From contig JAGMVK010000016.1 of assembly GCA_020747065.1 (NCBI GenBank), positions 1,334,626 to 1,398,625 on the forward strand: a stretch of 64,000 nucleotides of DNA, read 5' to 3'. A model generated the notes under the pieces. The model worked only from the letters and a program-made list of their open reading frames with translations. It made no database searches and was not told where the DNA came from. Shown in pieces: positions 1-11,149 of this stretch. Made by a program: the position numbers and the translations under genes. Numbering within the stretch: position 1 is the first letter of the stretch; every line of letters begins with the position of its first letter. The DNA is from Cadophora sp. MPI-SDFR-AT-0126. Taxonomy: Eukaryota; Ascomycota; Leotiomycetes; Helotiales; Ploettnerulaceae.

Positions 1-249
1 AGAAAATGATTAAGAATAAGATTATAATAGTAAGTTTTTTTATTAATTATTAATTAAATATTTAATACTAATATTTTATTTTAGATATATCTCTTTAGAA
101 AAAAATAAGAAAAATAATCTTTGATATTTAATATTTATAAGAAAATAAAAGGAACTTTGACATATAAGTAAAAGCTTTAAGGATTAATAATCTTAAGCTA
201 TCTTAACTAAGTAAGTTATATTATATTTTATTGATAAATTATATTTATT

Positions 250-1400
250 TATTTATTAACTTATATAATAGATTAAAAAACTCGGTGGTCTTTTATAGTT
301 AATATACTTAAGGACTTTTTACACGTTTAGCCAGTTATTAAAACAGTGATAAGCTATTCGACTACTAAATCCTTTTTAAAGAATAAAGAAATACTTCTTT
401 TAAAAGATTCAGAGATAGCTTATTTAAAGAAGTGCTATAAGATATTTAATATCTTTATAAAGCCTACTACTAAGCTATAAGTCGAGAAATATCCGATGAT
501 TTACTATTTACTCCTTGAAGTATATAAGCTTTATACTCGATTAGAGGATTTAAAAGAAGATATAAATGTAATATATCTTATTATCAAAATCTTAAATATT
601 TTATTAATTATAAAAATAGGATCTTTATTTTTCTAATACTATTAATAGAGGGCTTATAAAGCTCCGAAAATACTATCCTAAAACAGGAGGTATAAGCGAA
701 AATAATAAGAGCTTATATTTAGTTCTAATATTAGACCCTCGAATTAAAAGAGAGGGTCTAGAACTAATAGGCTTATCTCGGCCTTAGGCCTTTGAAATCT
801 ATTATAGATTAGAAGAGGTTTATAATATATAAGTTTATTCCCTTATATTTTATTAATATTAATTTAATACTAACTTATTAAATAGCTTTAAAATCGACTT
901 CGTATTAGCAAACCCCCTTATAGAAGACGACGCTAAGAACTTAGTTCTAGAAGATAGCGACGACGATTTAGATATATATATATTCAAGAAGATAATAATA
1001 ACGATTTAAGTGAAAATTAGATTGTTACTTTCAAGAAACTAGAGCTACTAAAGCTATAAGTTATATAACTCTTTTATATTATATTATATTTACTAATATT
1101 ATATAGACTTAATCTCTTACTTTTTAGTTTCAAAATAAAGATAAATACCTTATATTATCTTTAATAGCTAGAAACTATTTACAAATTCCAGCTACTGTAG
1201 CATCTAGTGAGAGGTTTTTTAGTCAAGAAGCTATTATTATTAATAAGCTAAGGAATCGGCTAGCAAAAGATACTTTCGAAAAGATTATTTCACTTAAAAG
1301 TTGAGAAGTTATAAAAGAAAAAGAAGAAGAAGATAATATAAGAGAAGAGGTAATAGATATAAAGGAAAATGACTTATTTTTTATTAAATAAATTAGTCAG
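250..1400 (+). pseudogene. hAT-family transposase relic
   Basis: Broken coding sequence of an hAT (hobo/Ac/Tam3) DNA transposase. The clearest part is the C-terminal dimerisation region, open from about 1161 to 1305: it reads IPATVASSERFFSQ followed by INKLRNRLAKDTFEK, the hATC signature, then hits TGA. Upstream on the same strand, at about 725-760, is LILDPRIKREGLEL, matching the conserved LDPR-K block of the family; the 420-600 stretch also reads like transposase (KPTTKL, VEKYP) with stops. Frames shift and stops are frequent, and the surroundings are very AT-rich, as expected after RIP. The element ends were not located. Family is secure from the hATC block; the boundaries are estimates. 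Confidence 0.75.
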
Positions 1401-2010
1401 ATAATTATAAAGTTATTTCTTTAGTTCTATTTTCAGTTAGTTAATTAGTTTATTTTATATCTTATTAAATTTAAAACATTTATTTATTATTCCTTATTAC
1501 ATTAATAAAGCTTGACTCTTTTTATTCTTATATAATAGTTTATTACTCCTAAGTAATTATTAATTCTTCTTAATATAATATTTATTATTATCTCTTATAT
1601 ATAATCTAATATATAAGAAAGTACTAATAAATACCTAATTAATCAGATTAATCTAGATTAATTAATCTAATTTAATCTAATCAACCCTAATTTTTAATTA
1701 ATCTAATTCTAATCTAATCTAATCAATTAATCTGATTATTAATCAATTAACGTGATTAATATTTCTTACACTACAAATCACTTACCCTAAAGCTAAATTC
1801 AAAGATTTCTATTAACTCTTTTATAAAAATTTACGTTATTTTGCTTAAATCTTTTAATCTATTATTAAATAAAAATAAAAATAAAAGTAATTTAGAATTA
1901 TTTATAATAAGCTTATACAAAATTAATTGTATAATCACTAAATTATCTCTTAAAGATAAAAAAGAAATTAAAATAAAAGTATCTTAGTATTTATTACTTT
2001 ATTTAAAGCT
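1401..2010. other. AT-rich tract with AATCTAAT-type words
   Basis: No gene seen. At about 1620-1765 words such as AATCTAAT, TTAATCTAA and AATCAATTAA recur in both orientations. They could be subterminal repeats of the adjacent hAT element, but no clear terminal inverted repeat pair was found. Composition changes abruptly to GC-balanced near 2010. Confidence 0.4.
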
Positions 2011-3005
2011 TTTAGGTACGAGCGCATATGCTAGAGAAGTTTAGTCCCTGTAGTTGGATTAGGCTAGTGAATCTCATATGTCCAGTCAATCCCTGATTCT
2101 GAAGTCGAAGGTGTCGACTTGAGATGCGGAAAGGGTTGGTTTGGCAAGAAAACGGTGGAGTTTCTACTTGATGTAGAAGATTTCTTGCGTAAGGCGAAAT
2201 TTTAGTATAAAATAGCAGAAGATCTTGCTCGAATCTTGCTACAGAACTAGTCGGCGTCAAGGTGAAACCTGCCTCGCCGTGAATAGAACTCTAGGCCAAC
2301 AGAAGCACGCGGCTTCATCTTCATTTGGTCAAATAGAGACTCATAGCGGTATCCCGGTTGGGCGCGGGGTTTAGCAGACTTCACTCGCGTGGATAACAAA
2401 TGTCAGCTATATAAATCCTCTTTGCTCAACGGCAGCTAGGATAGTCGGTCTTGCACCACAAATGTAGATCCCAAGTTTACGCCTGTCTTTGACTTGCAGC
2501 TCCTGTGCATGAACTGGTACCAGCTGGCAAAGGCTGGAGCAATGCAAACAATGGCGTGGCTTTGTTGGGTACAGCATTCCTGTCCATCACCATGACCAGT
2601 CGTCACGGCCCTTCTCCCACACCTCCGGAAGGAAGCGTCGATGGTTCACATCGTATGACTGAAATGGAAAAGGCTGCAACAATAGCAGGGTCGTCGATGG
2701 TGGAGAACAACTTCTTCTGATAGTGCACCCACCTCTACAATAAACGACCCGCTCATCGACAAACGACCTCCTCGCGAGCCGATTTCAAGTCAAACTGATT
2801 CCCACAGTTTCGCTCGCTAGTGGTAAACACGCCTCCAGTCGGCTGAAGGTTGATCATCTTTCCACCAACGAAGCCAACTTTCTTTCTCCAAGACTGAACT
2901 TCCTTCTCTCAAACCACCTTCACACAAGTGAAAGAATAGATACACTTCATCAACTGCGCACACGGCACCTGTTTTCAAACAGCGGTTATCTCAGTCCTCT
3001 TCAAG
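2011..3005. other. GC-balanced stretch without a recognised gene
   Basis: Short open frames only (under 85 codons, none recognised). The last ~300 bases are probably the former promoter and leader of the F-box-like pseudogene that follows. Confidence 0.4.
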
Positions 3006-4498
3006 ATGGTCGGCATGATGCAGCTCCCCACCGAGGTCTTGGTGGAGATCATCCTCTGGACCTTTCTCATCCCTGCGAAGCCTGGACGCTCAAGTCAATA
3101 TGAACGTATCGACACCAAAGCCCCTCTCACCGTCGGCATGACCCCACTCCTTCGCACCCACTCGACCTCGAAAATTTTAACCAAGTCGTTCGCCGCGAGC
3201 ATGGACTCTATTCACGACTACAAGGCGCCCGACTTCTGGAAACTATGTGACCTTTACACGGCTTCCATGGAACACCGATGCAAAAGATAGGCACTGCTTG
3301 ATTTAGCCCAGGTTTGCAAACGGCTTCATGAGTTGACTGAGCCATTCATCTGGGGGCTGCTTGAGATGGATCAGAGCGGGGAAACGTCAGTTAGAGATGT
3401 CATGAGGTTGCTTGATACCATATCGCAAAAGCCTCAACTTGGCTGTCATGTCAAAGCATTTGCATTTCGACACTATTATTTCGATAAATTCGAAGAGTCT
3501 GAATTATCTCAGGGTACGAACTCTCTGATAGCAGGCTGGGATGAGACCGAGAAATTGGCTTATCTCCTTGATAAACTACCCAACCTCCAGTCCCTAAAAT
3601 TCTCTATCGCGACAGAAGAGGACTACTGGGACGTCTTCAAGCCCGCACACAAATATCCTTCCGGTTTCCCCCTCGGTCTGCAAAATCTCACAGAGGTCAT
3701 TTTGCTTTGCGAAGATTATAACGACGATGGTATCATCTCAGGGTCCATGTTACTTCCGCTGTTCCTCCTTTCGAATATCAAGACACTCTATATAGGTTAC
3801 CAGTGGTCGTTGCAGGCGAAAAATGCATCCCCGACGATATCTCGCAATACTTTGGAAAGTCAAAGGTCACCGATCTCACCCTAGAGTTTGGTCTCCTCGA
3901 AATGCCCGATCCGTTCCTCAAATTGCCTGCCGCTCTCGAGAGTTTTACTTATTCGGTGGGGGTGGGCTCGAATCGCTGTGGCAATGCTTACATTGGCGAG
4001 TACTACCAGGCACTGTTGCCACAACGAAAGCCTCTAAAGAAAATCAAGATCAGAAGTGTTTTCGACCGCGACCGTGATGAGGAGGATTTACCGTAGAGCG
4101 TCATCAAGCGTTTCCAAGCTCTGGAAGAACTTTCGACTCCTGCCAGACACCTGGTTCTTAAACCAGAGAGCGACTTTGGCGGCCTGCAATCAGTGCTACC
4201 TTCGGCACTTGAAAGGCTTGTTCTTTATGCCTATGATGACTGGCGCATTGACGAATTAGAAAAGGTCTTGCGCCCTTTTTTTGAGCTTGGGAAGAAGGCG
4301 TGTCCACGATTGAAGAGTATTTTTGTGTTGTACTGGCTGGATCCAGATTATGTCCGTGAGTCTGGAGATGATAAAGACATCGTAGTCGAAGAAGTCCAAT
4401 CTGTCTTTCAATCTCTGAGTGAATTGGGGAACAAAGTTGGAGTGGAAGTCGTGTTCGACCTTGACTCGGACTCTACCTCAAGTTGCTTCTGGTCTTAA
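3006..4498 (+). pseudogene. broken F-box-like / leucine-rich protein gene
   Basis: A host-type gene interrupted by three lesions. It starts at an ATG (3006) with MQLPTEVLVEIILWTF, an F-box-like opening, and continues after a TAG at 3288-3290 in the same frame with LLDLAQVCKRLHELTEPFIWGLL, typical of the second half of a fungal F-box. The rest has the irregular leucine-rich pattern of F-box substrate-recognition regions. The frame changes between about 3790 and 3830; the new frame reads to a TAG at 4094-4096 and resumes to a TAA at 4496-4498. Without these breaks it would encode about 495 residues. No splice signals explain the stops. Base composition is normal, so this looks like ordinary loss of function, not RIP. 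If intact it would be a ubiquitin-ligase adaptor; the family call is moderate because the F-box is divergent. Confidence 0.6.
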
Positions 4499-4943
4499 CG
4501 GGGGGTTTCTTCCATCGAAATTTATTGTCCGCACATGCATTTAGGGATAAAGGGGGATGGGAGGCCCACAATTTCCGATGTATTGGTGGGGGATCTACAT
4601 TCAGTATCGCAAATTTCGCGGTCCCCTTCACACGCAACATTCCAACCCCGCAAATCCATTCCGCGCATGTTCTTCGATTTCAACTCCCGTGATCCCATAA
4701 TTATGATCATAAATCCGATCAAACTTCGTAATGGGGTGCATTACCTCTAGGCTTCGGGCTCCTCCACCAGCTCCGGAACCTGAAAATGGACCAAAACTCT
4801 TCGAGTCAACACTTGTTACAAGTGCTGTTCTCGAGGCTGCAAAGCATTCCAAGCAACCGGCGGTATCCAAGTTACAATCTTAAGCGAAGGCTTGTCCCGA
4901 GCTCCTGTGTTTACTTTTTGAACGGTGGTGTTACTGCGCTGGA
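4499..4943. other. no gene recognised
   Basis: Downstream flank of the F-box-like pseudogene. Short overlapping frames on both strands, none recognisable. Confidence 0.35.
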
Positions 4944-5192
4944 TGTGACGATGCTATATCGTCACCTGACTGCCGCCTAGACAGGCCCAACGCCCCCTAC
5001 AGGCTACAGCAGCTGCCTATAGGCTACAACTGTAGCCTATAAAGTAATTGGGATTAAATAGTCTTCTATGCTCCCAAGAGGGACCTTCTCTCCTTAGCTT
5101 TAGATCCTCGTATATAGGTATTTTACTTCTTTCAGGGCTTCGACCTATTTGCTTAGTGTCTCCCCTGAATCCTAAGTAACCGGGCCGTCACA
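4944..5192. repeat. candidate LTR with TGTGACG...CGTCACA ends
   Basis: A 249-bp segment begins TGTGACG and ends CGTCACA, a perfect 7-base inverted terminus of the type seen in fungal gypsy LTRs. A TATAAAG-like box lies near 5038. The flanking five bases (CTGGA / TAGAC) do not form a target duplication, so it may be one LTR of a broken element, not a clean solo LTR. The solo LTR at 20373-20594 has the same ends with G-to-A and C-to-T changes and may be the same superfamily. Confidence 0.55.
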
Positions 5193-5493
5193 TAGACCAA
5201 GTACCAACTCCCTCTTAACTTGTCTTTCTCGTACACTTACTCCGTTTGAAGCTCCCACGACGACTAAAACTAACCGTATTCGAATCAAAACAACTCTTAA
5301 ATGAGTTACCCCTCGTTTAATCTCAAGGAAATATAAATATACTTTACGGCAAATCTCACTTTCCAGAGATAATATTAATACTCCACAACGAAACCGAAAA
5401 AACAGTAAAAGTCGAAGATTCCTTTAGAGAAAGCTTAAAAGCTTTGTGACTAGGCTTTTAACTTCTTTTTCGCGTCGTCGTATTTTTTTTAAA
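5193..5493. other. unassigned, possibly internal remnant of an LTR element
   Basis: Follows the candidate LTR. Moderately AT-rich, no open frame of note and no recognisable protein motif on either strand. Confidence 0.3.
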
Positions 5494-5526
5494 GGGGGAG
5501 GGGGGGGGGGGGGGGGGGGGGGGGGG
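5494..5526 (+). repeat. poly-G tract (GGGGGA then G27)
   Basis: Five G, one A, then 27 uninterrupted G (5500-5526). Such a run can form G-quadruplexes and is prone to replication slippage and sequencing length errors, so the true length is uncertain. Confidence 0.95.
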
Positions 5527-5762
5527 TATAGTACCTAGATTCCAAAAGGTGTTCGGGCAGCTGGTATTTCTAAGCACTTCCATTAACAAATACACAGGAC
5601 AGTCATGTTTCAAGAGCTGTGCTCATGCGGACTTATAATTTTGCACGAGGATTTTATGCAAGGCTTGTTTAAATGGGACTTCGCAAAGAAGTTCGCTATC
5701 AGAGCGGCAATCTCTCCCTGCTTCTCAGTTCCGTATGTTAAGAGGAGTGTGGTGGATGCTGA

Positions 5763-5945
5763 GGATCTTCAGACCTGATAGGCAATATCAAGGTGTGTGG
5801 TAAATGCCACGGCGAAAAGGGCCGGGACGGGAAGGATCTGCTGCGATGCTCGAGATGTTTAGGAATCTGGTACTGCTCTACTGAATGCCAGCACGCTGAT
5901 TGGAAGCTGCACAAGAAATCATATAAGAGTAAGACTAAGAAGTGA
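5763..5945 (+). pseudogene. MYND zinc-finger remnant
   Basis: An open stretch from just after a TGA at 5760-5762 to TGA 5943-5945 contains a MYND finger: CGKCHGEKGRDGKDL, then CSRCLGIWYCSTECQ, then DWKLHKKS. MYND fingers bind two zinc ions through seven Cys and one His and mediate protein interactions. The last ligand Cys appears replaced by Tyr (HKKSY), a TGT-to-TAT change. There is no in-frame ATG and no workable intron joins it to the ATG-led 57-codon frame at 5605, so it is probably a gene fragment. A terminal exon of an unrecognised gene is the alternative. Confidence 0.6.
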
Positions 5946-6513
5946 GTTGATTACAAGGTACACGTGCGTGAGAGGTCAGAAGGATCCGCACGATTCATGA
6001 GAGGGAAATTCATGCTGTGTCATGTTCTCTGCGGTCCTTGCGTCCTGGCTGGTGCGGAGGATCATCCTTCCAATTTTCAAACTTCTTCCGCGTATTTAGC
6101 TTAACAGTGCAATGCTAAACCTGGAACTCTATGTGCAATCAATCCACTATGTTTCACTGATCAAATTGTCGCAATTATGTTTCTCATCCTTGATCCTGTA
6201 GTAGCGTTCATTTGTTTGTTTTAGATTGCTTCGCTTCGCTAAGCGAAGTCACAACAAGATGCGACCAGAATAAATTTCTAAATGAGTATACTCTGAAGTG
6301 TTAGTCTCGACTATAGCTAAACTAAGAACTCAATTTTCAACAATATATCTACGGCCGGGTTCAACTATAGAAACTGATGTCTAGGACTTCCAGCCCGATT
6401 TACGAGCTTACACAGACCCCATAGGAGCACTCGTTCAACTGGCCAGCGCCTGCCTGTCTGCCACCTGCCTCCTTCGAACCCCAAACACTTGTCCTGTATC
6501 TAAATTCCTGTTT
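5946..6513. other. intergenic, no gene
   Basis: Downstream of the HET gene on the opposite strand, so it should hold that gene's 3' untranslated region. A short perfect hairpin (CTTCGCTTAGCGAAG type) lies near 6236-6250. Nothing else recognised. Confidence 0.4.
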
Positions 6514-9500
6514 CTAACCAAGGACATGCACCCCCCATTCCGCACTATACTCCACCTGTTTCTTCCTCTCAAGAATATCAGTTGGTCCTACCACCCCTGC
6601 AACCCGCTGCAGGATCTCACGGTCCCACTTCGACCCATCCTTAGATGCCGACTCAGATACAGGCTTGCACAGCAGATGCCCAAACATTGGCAGCTGATTG
6701 TTGTTCATATACAGCAACTTATACACACCATCTGGTACGGACTCCAGATATTCGCCCGCGGACCAGGATTTCGAAATCGAAGGGAGACGCCCTAGGTAAG
6801 GCCCCTGCTCTAGGCCACGTGGGAGTGGATTGGGGGTGGGATTTCCACTGCAACTGGGGCAACTCGAGTTCTTAGTGCTGTGAGAGTGATTTGGGGTCAT
6901 AAATACTTTTAGTCCACGAAGCGTCTTCTTCCGACAAACATACACGCTCCTCTGTACGGGATCACGGTTCTCCCACATGCCACCACCACGGGTCTGCTTT
7001 GTGCCTCCGATCACGATTTGGGAGAGCATGGCGCTCATCTCGTCGTACTCGGTACGGACAACGACCAGCGACGAGAACGTTGCGAACACGATGTGGAAGC
7101 CAGGGAGGATCTGGTGGAAGGCTGGGTGAGATGAGATGGAGGAGAGTGTGAGGTCTTGCGGGTAGCTGGGTATATCTGATGTCGAGTCCTTGGACGAGGC
7201 TGTTGAAATGTTTGGTTGATCATCGTCGTCTTCATAATTTGGGCTTTTCGGGCCGGGAATATGCATTTGAGAGGGATCGAAGATACCCTGCCCGCTCCTG
7301 ACATAGCCTTCCTTAAAGTACCATCCGCCACTTTCGTTGATTACATTAAGATACCGTTTCCCGTTGTGGCCAACGGATAGCGTGTAACATCTGATGCCAT
7401 CGCAGGGCGCCAGATTCTCAACCAAGTCGTAGCTGTTGTTCCGCGCCTCGTTGGCAATCTCAACGAGACCCTTCCAAGCTGTCCACGACCACGAGGGGAA
7501 TCGAGCTTTGGACCCAGCTTGGCCCTTCCTCTGATCTGGAAACCGGCGAGGCAGAGCACTGAGAATGTTAAAGAGCAGGTCATTTCCAAAATACTTCCTG
7601 CGCAATCCGAACAGGAAGTCAGATTGCTCTCTTTGCCGGATTATCGACAGGACTCCTGAGCATGCGTCGAGGATGTCCGTGTCGTGGGTCAATTGTCTCT
7701 GCGAATAGGCTTTGATGAGCGAGGCATAGGAGTTACGCAGCGATTCAGAGGTGTCTTTCTCCGTCGTAAGATCGTACGCATGGCGGTCGAATCTGTCCGT
7801 CCACACATCGTGTGGCGTCGGGTCATGAATTGCCCTCCAGCCACGAAAGTCCATAGATTCGGATTCCCAGTGAGTTTCCTCGCACCAGGTGCACCTCTCA
7901 CATTCGAAGTAGACCTGGTCTTTCGTGAACACCAATGCACGGGTGGAAAGGTGCCCTTCCTGGAATGTCCAGGCGCGGCTTTGGTACGTGGATGACAGGA
8001 GATAATTCTCAGAGAAGCCGATATCCAAATTGTTCTTCGCCACGTACATCTTAGTGTGGCTTCTGAATAGGACGCGGATATCAGGAAGCTCAAGCGTAAA
8101 GATGTTTCCCGCTCGGCTACCAGGACCTACACCAGGTAAGCCCGCATCAGCGCTGTCGCCGTGGGCAGCAATGATGGTCAATACCGCATTGCCGTAAATC
8201 TGATGCATTTGTGGGATTTGGATGCTTTTGTCGGCAGGACTGTCCTGCAGAATGCACACGGCATCGATCCAGACGTATGTCTCCCCGATTCGTGCCACCA
8301 CTTCGAGGGCATCATGGATCGTTTGTCCCAGCTGTCGATTGAAGAACCCAGGCTTTTTGAACTCGCTGAGGCGGTCCGTGGTCAGCAAGACTTTCTGCTG
8401 GGCTTTACCCCAGACGTAACTCAGTGCCACGAATCGAGGAACCAAGGACACTGGTCCTTGCCATTGAATCAGACACCTTCGCCGTACGTCGACGAGGCGG
8501 ATGGCTATATCGCCTGTAGCTTCTCGGCTGGGGTGGTTATGTGTCTTTTCGCACACACCGAGCCATTCTCGAAAGAGCAGGAAATTGCACTCGGCGTTCT
8601 TCCAACGCGCTTCGCCGAAAAGTCGATCGCTGAACGGGATTATCTGATTGGCCTCAATTTGCTCACTCTGGGCACGAACATCCTGATGAACTCCTTGAAT
8701 GACAAGCGGCATTCTCATGATCCAGTCGGCGTCTCTGGGATCGCCCAACTTATATCCGTACATGTACACCAGATTCAACATAACGACTTCCTTATCCTGC
8801 TGATTAGATCGTCTCCCCTTGAGCTGCATAATCTTCAAGACGCACCGACTTTTTGTGAAGAACTCGTCCTGGACGGCCGGGTTCTTGCGTGTTTGGCACC
8901 ACAGTCGGTGGCAGAAGTCGCATTCCCGTCGACGCGATCTGAGGTCCCAGATGGTACCTAAGTAGTACAAATGGCCATGACGATAGTTCAGACTTCCATT
9001 GGCTTGTTCATCTAGGTCGATTCGCTGGATCTCCGTGAAGTGGCTGTGATTACTCCAGGTTGATACGGATTCGTCGTCGCTACTGTCACCATCGCCATCA
9101 TCGAACTCTTCTACTCCATACACGTCTTCGGCATCAAAGCCACTATCGTCGTCGCCATCATTATCACTATCAGATTCTCGTTTTCTTACTCCTTCCTCTC
9201 TTTCTGATACCAATCCGCCATCAGGGGACGTAGATCTGGGTCCTGAAATTGCGTGGCTTCTACTTTCAGATTGCGGCCGAGCTGGGCCTCCAATTTCAGT
9301 TGCAACCTCTCCAAGTCTATCGTGTTCGCCCAATTTCGAAGCCGCATTCTCGTTTGTGTCTTCAATACCGCGACGCTTTGACGGATCATCACCGCGATCT
9401 CCAGGTGGCGCAGCCACCTTCTCAACAGCCAGAATCTCATCCACGCCACCCGACATCGCCGGAGACGGAGAACTCCCTCTCGCATCCAGATCACGAATCT

Positions 9501-9762
9501 CCTGCTCCTCTTCCTCCCAACTCGAAAAGCTCAATTCATCGTAGAAAGCGGTGCGGATCTGCGGAAGGTAGTCGCTGGGGGGTTCCGTGCGCTTCGTCTT
9601 CCCGAACCCGGTCCATCTCAGCGACGGATCCTGGCCGTTGCCGCTGTACTCGGGGCGGAAGACAGTCGTCGTTCGCTGGGCCTCCTCGTCCCATTCGCGC
9701 GGGGTGAGGATGGCGGCGAAGTTGACCTGTTTGCAGAATTGGCAGAGCTTTGCGGGGGGCAT
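6514..9762 (-). CDS. heterokaryon-incompatibility (HET) domain protein
   Basis: Intact 1082-residue frame without introns, from ATG at 9762; nine upstream in-frame codons begin with GTG and are not used here. The HET domain spans about residues 440-600: RFVALSYVWG, then YVWIDAVCILQD, then the IYGNAVLTIIAAHGDSADAG block, followed by a YQSRAWTFQE motif near 610. HET domains act in non-self recognition between fused hyphae and their activation triggers compartment death; many orphan HET proteins lie in subtelomeres. The N-terminal third is unusual: an opening CQFC pair, a long disordered acidic and serine-rich region (about 90-240), then a Cys/His cluster (CDFCHRLWC near 281) that could bind metal. 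No NACHT, WD or ankyrin repeats follow the HET domain. Partner and allele specificity cannot be read from sequence. Confidence 0.93.
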   Translation of the reverse strand: MPPAKLCQFCKQVNFAAILTPREWDEEAQRTTTVFRPEYSGNGQDPSLRWTGFGKTKRTEPPSDYLPQIRTAFYDELSFSSWEEEEQEIRDLDARGSSPSPAMSGGVDEILAVEKVAAPPGDRGDDPSKRRGIEDTNENAASKLGEHDRLGEVATEIGGPARPQSESRSHAISGPRSTSPDGGLVSEREEGVRKRESDSDNDGDDDSGFDAEDVYGVEEFDDGDGDSSDDESVSTWSNHSHFTEIQRIDLDEQANGSLNYRHGHLYYLGTIWDLRSRRRECDFCHRLWCQTRKNPAVQDEFFTKSRCVLKIMQLKGRRSNQQDKEVVMLNLVYMYGYKLGDPRDADWIMRMPLVIQGVHQDVRAQSEQIEANQIIPFSDRLFGEARWKNAECNFLLFREWLGVCEKTHNHPSREATGDIAIRLVDVRRRCLIQWQGPVSLVPRFVALSYVWGKAQQKVLLTTDRLSEFKKPGFFNRQLGQTIHDALEVVARIGETYVWIDAVCILQDSPADKSIQIPQMHQIYGNAVLTIIAAHGDSADAGLPGVGPGSRAGNIFTLELPDIRVLFRSHTKMYVAKNNLDIGFSENYLLSSTYQSRAWTFQEGHLSTRALVFTKDQVYFECERCTWCEETHWESESMDFRGWRAIHDPTPHDVWTDRFDRHAYDLTTEKDTSESLRNSYASLIKAYSQRQLTHDTDILDACSGVLSIIRQREQSDFLFGLRRKYFGNDLLFNILSALPRRFPDQRKGQAGSKARFPSWSWTAWKGLVEIANEARNNSYDLVENLAPCDGIRCYTLSVGHNGKRYLNVINESGGWYFKEGYVRSGQGIFDPSQMHIPGPKSPNYEDDDDQPNISTASSKDSTSDIPSYPQDLTLSSISSHPAFHQILPGFHIVFATFSSLVVVRTEYDEMSAMLSQIVIGGTKQTRGGGMWENRDPVQRSVYVCRKKTLRGLKVFMTPNHSHSTKNSSCPSCSGNPTPNPLPRGLEQGPYLGRLPSISKSWSAGEYLESVPDGVYKLLYMNNNQLPMFGHLLCKPVSESASKDGSKWDREILQRVAGVVGPTDILERKKQVEYSAEWGVHVLG

Positions 9763-11063
9763 GATAGCTCGTACTGGAATATTCGCCACCTAGAATAATT
9801 TCGCCACTTGAAAAATCTTTAAGATGACCCTTGACCCTGTCCTTAGAAACGATCGAATCTTCGAACGGACGCGCTCTACTTGATGATTTTGCGAATGCTT
9901 TCTTTCATGTGGCTGCACAGATAATCAGTTGTATACTAAGTCGTACCCCGCTTTTATCTTATTTATATCTCATCGGGATGAGAAACTCCCCGTGCTTATA
10001 TATACTGGCAGGAACTCCGCGCGGGAGCAGAAACCAGAGTCTCGGGAAATAGATAAACGTTTGACAGCAAGTCTGGATCAGGCGCTGGGGAACTTAGAAG
10101 GCCAGAATGGCTCTGAGTTGTTGTGCACAGGCTGACTCCGGGTGTTTAGGGGTCTTGGGGGCGCATGCGTTCTGCTCGGGCTTTGAGCCGGGCATCTTTC
10201 GTTCAAGATCGAGATCGTAGCGACGTCATCGGGGGGAGACTGATCGATTAATAGTAAATGACGTTGAGGATAATTTAATTTATATAAAATAAAAATTGTC
10301 GTCACTAGCTTAAAGATTTGGGGAGGCTTGGATGTTGAATGAGGCTCCCGGTTCTCTGGTGAAAGGTGCTGCAAATGCTATATACTGTTGACAATAGTAC
10401 CGCGGTCTCAGGTTCCTGTGTTACTACTGAGTGTAAAGCGTATCCCGTGGAAGGAGAAGGGCCATTTCTCGTGGTTGTCGTGGTGTTGTTTTCGGTGCAT
10501 GCCTGGTGAAAGAGATGCTTAAGGCATACTTTTCGCTGGAAGCATGTGTACAACGCCGTGTTCAGGAGCCCAAGACTGCGAACTTGGTTGTTGGGACCTT
10601 GTTCTCCTTGGACGTTGGGTTTAAAGATGGATATATCTTAACGCATTATAGCCACCCTAAGCTTTATACTTTTTATTACGCATTCTAACTTGATAAGATG
10701 CCATCAACACCTTTCTACGTGAATATAGCCTTGATCAATTATAATTATCTTAAAATAGTCGTTTTGAGATTATATAAGAGTTAGAGAGAGGTTCCTTGTT
10801 AGGAAAGGATATAGAGGTTTTAGACGTCATCTTTATTGTATGCGTAACGTGCTTAAGATATCCTCATGTGCACGATCCGGCGATTGCAGTCATTCCTAGG
10901 TATTTGGATTATCGCTTTTACCTATATAGCCGGTTTAACCACTCATTGAGCTTTTTAATTGCTAACCTAGTATTTATAATAAACGAAAATTTTCTATTAC
11001 GGGGCTAAGATATAAGATCTTGATTCGAATCCGCGATCCCGATAACCTCTTTAATATAAGAGC
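9763..11063. other. HET upstream region and unassigned sequence
   Basis: The first few hundred bases should carry the HET promoter. Frames on both strands stay below 100 codons and none is recognisable. From about 10650 composition becomes AT-rich. A GATTCGAATCC word at about 11022 resembles a pol III B box but no tRNA cloverleaf can be folded around it. Confidence 0.35.
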
Positions 11064-11065
11064 TA

Positions 11066-11109
11066 ACGTCTAACCCCTGCTTTCCGCCCACCTCTACATT
11101 CCGCCCACC
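11066..11109 (+). repeat. left terminal inverted repeat of the Fot1/pogo element
   Basis: 44 bases beginning ACGTCTAACCCCTG. It contains the 11-mer TTCCGCCCACC twice, 17 bases apart, probably a repeated transposase-binding site. Confidence 0.95.
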
Positions 11110-11149
11110 CTGCTAATTCCGTCACCTGATTTTTAATACTTAATAACTC

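Noticed and set aside
5605..5792. 57-codon frame with GTATGT donor as first exon of the MYND gene
   Set aside because: Splicing to either nearby acceptor puts the MYND finger out of frame.
8161..8961. 266-codon plus-strand frame
   Set aside because: Lies entirely opposite the HET domain coding sequence and shows no motif; antisense shadow.
11010..11035. tRNA or SINE B box (GATTCGAATCC), and GGTTCGAAT near 52570
   Set aside because: No acceptor, D or anticodon stems can be formed around either; no A box at the right distance.
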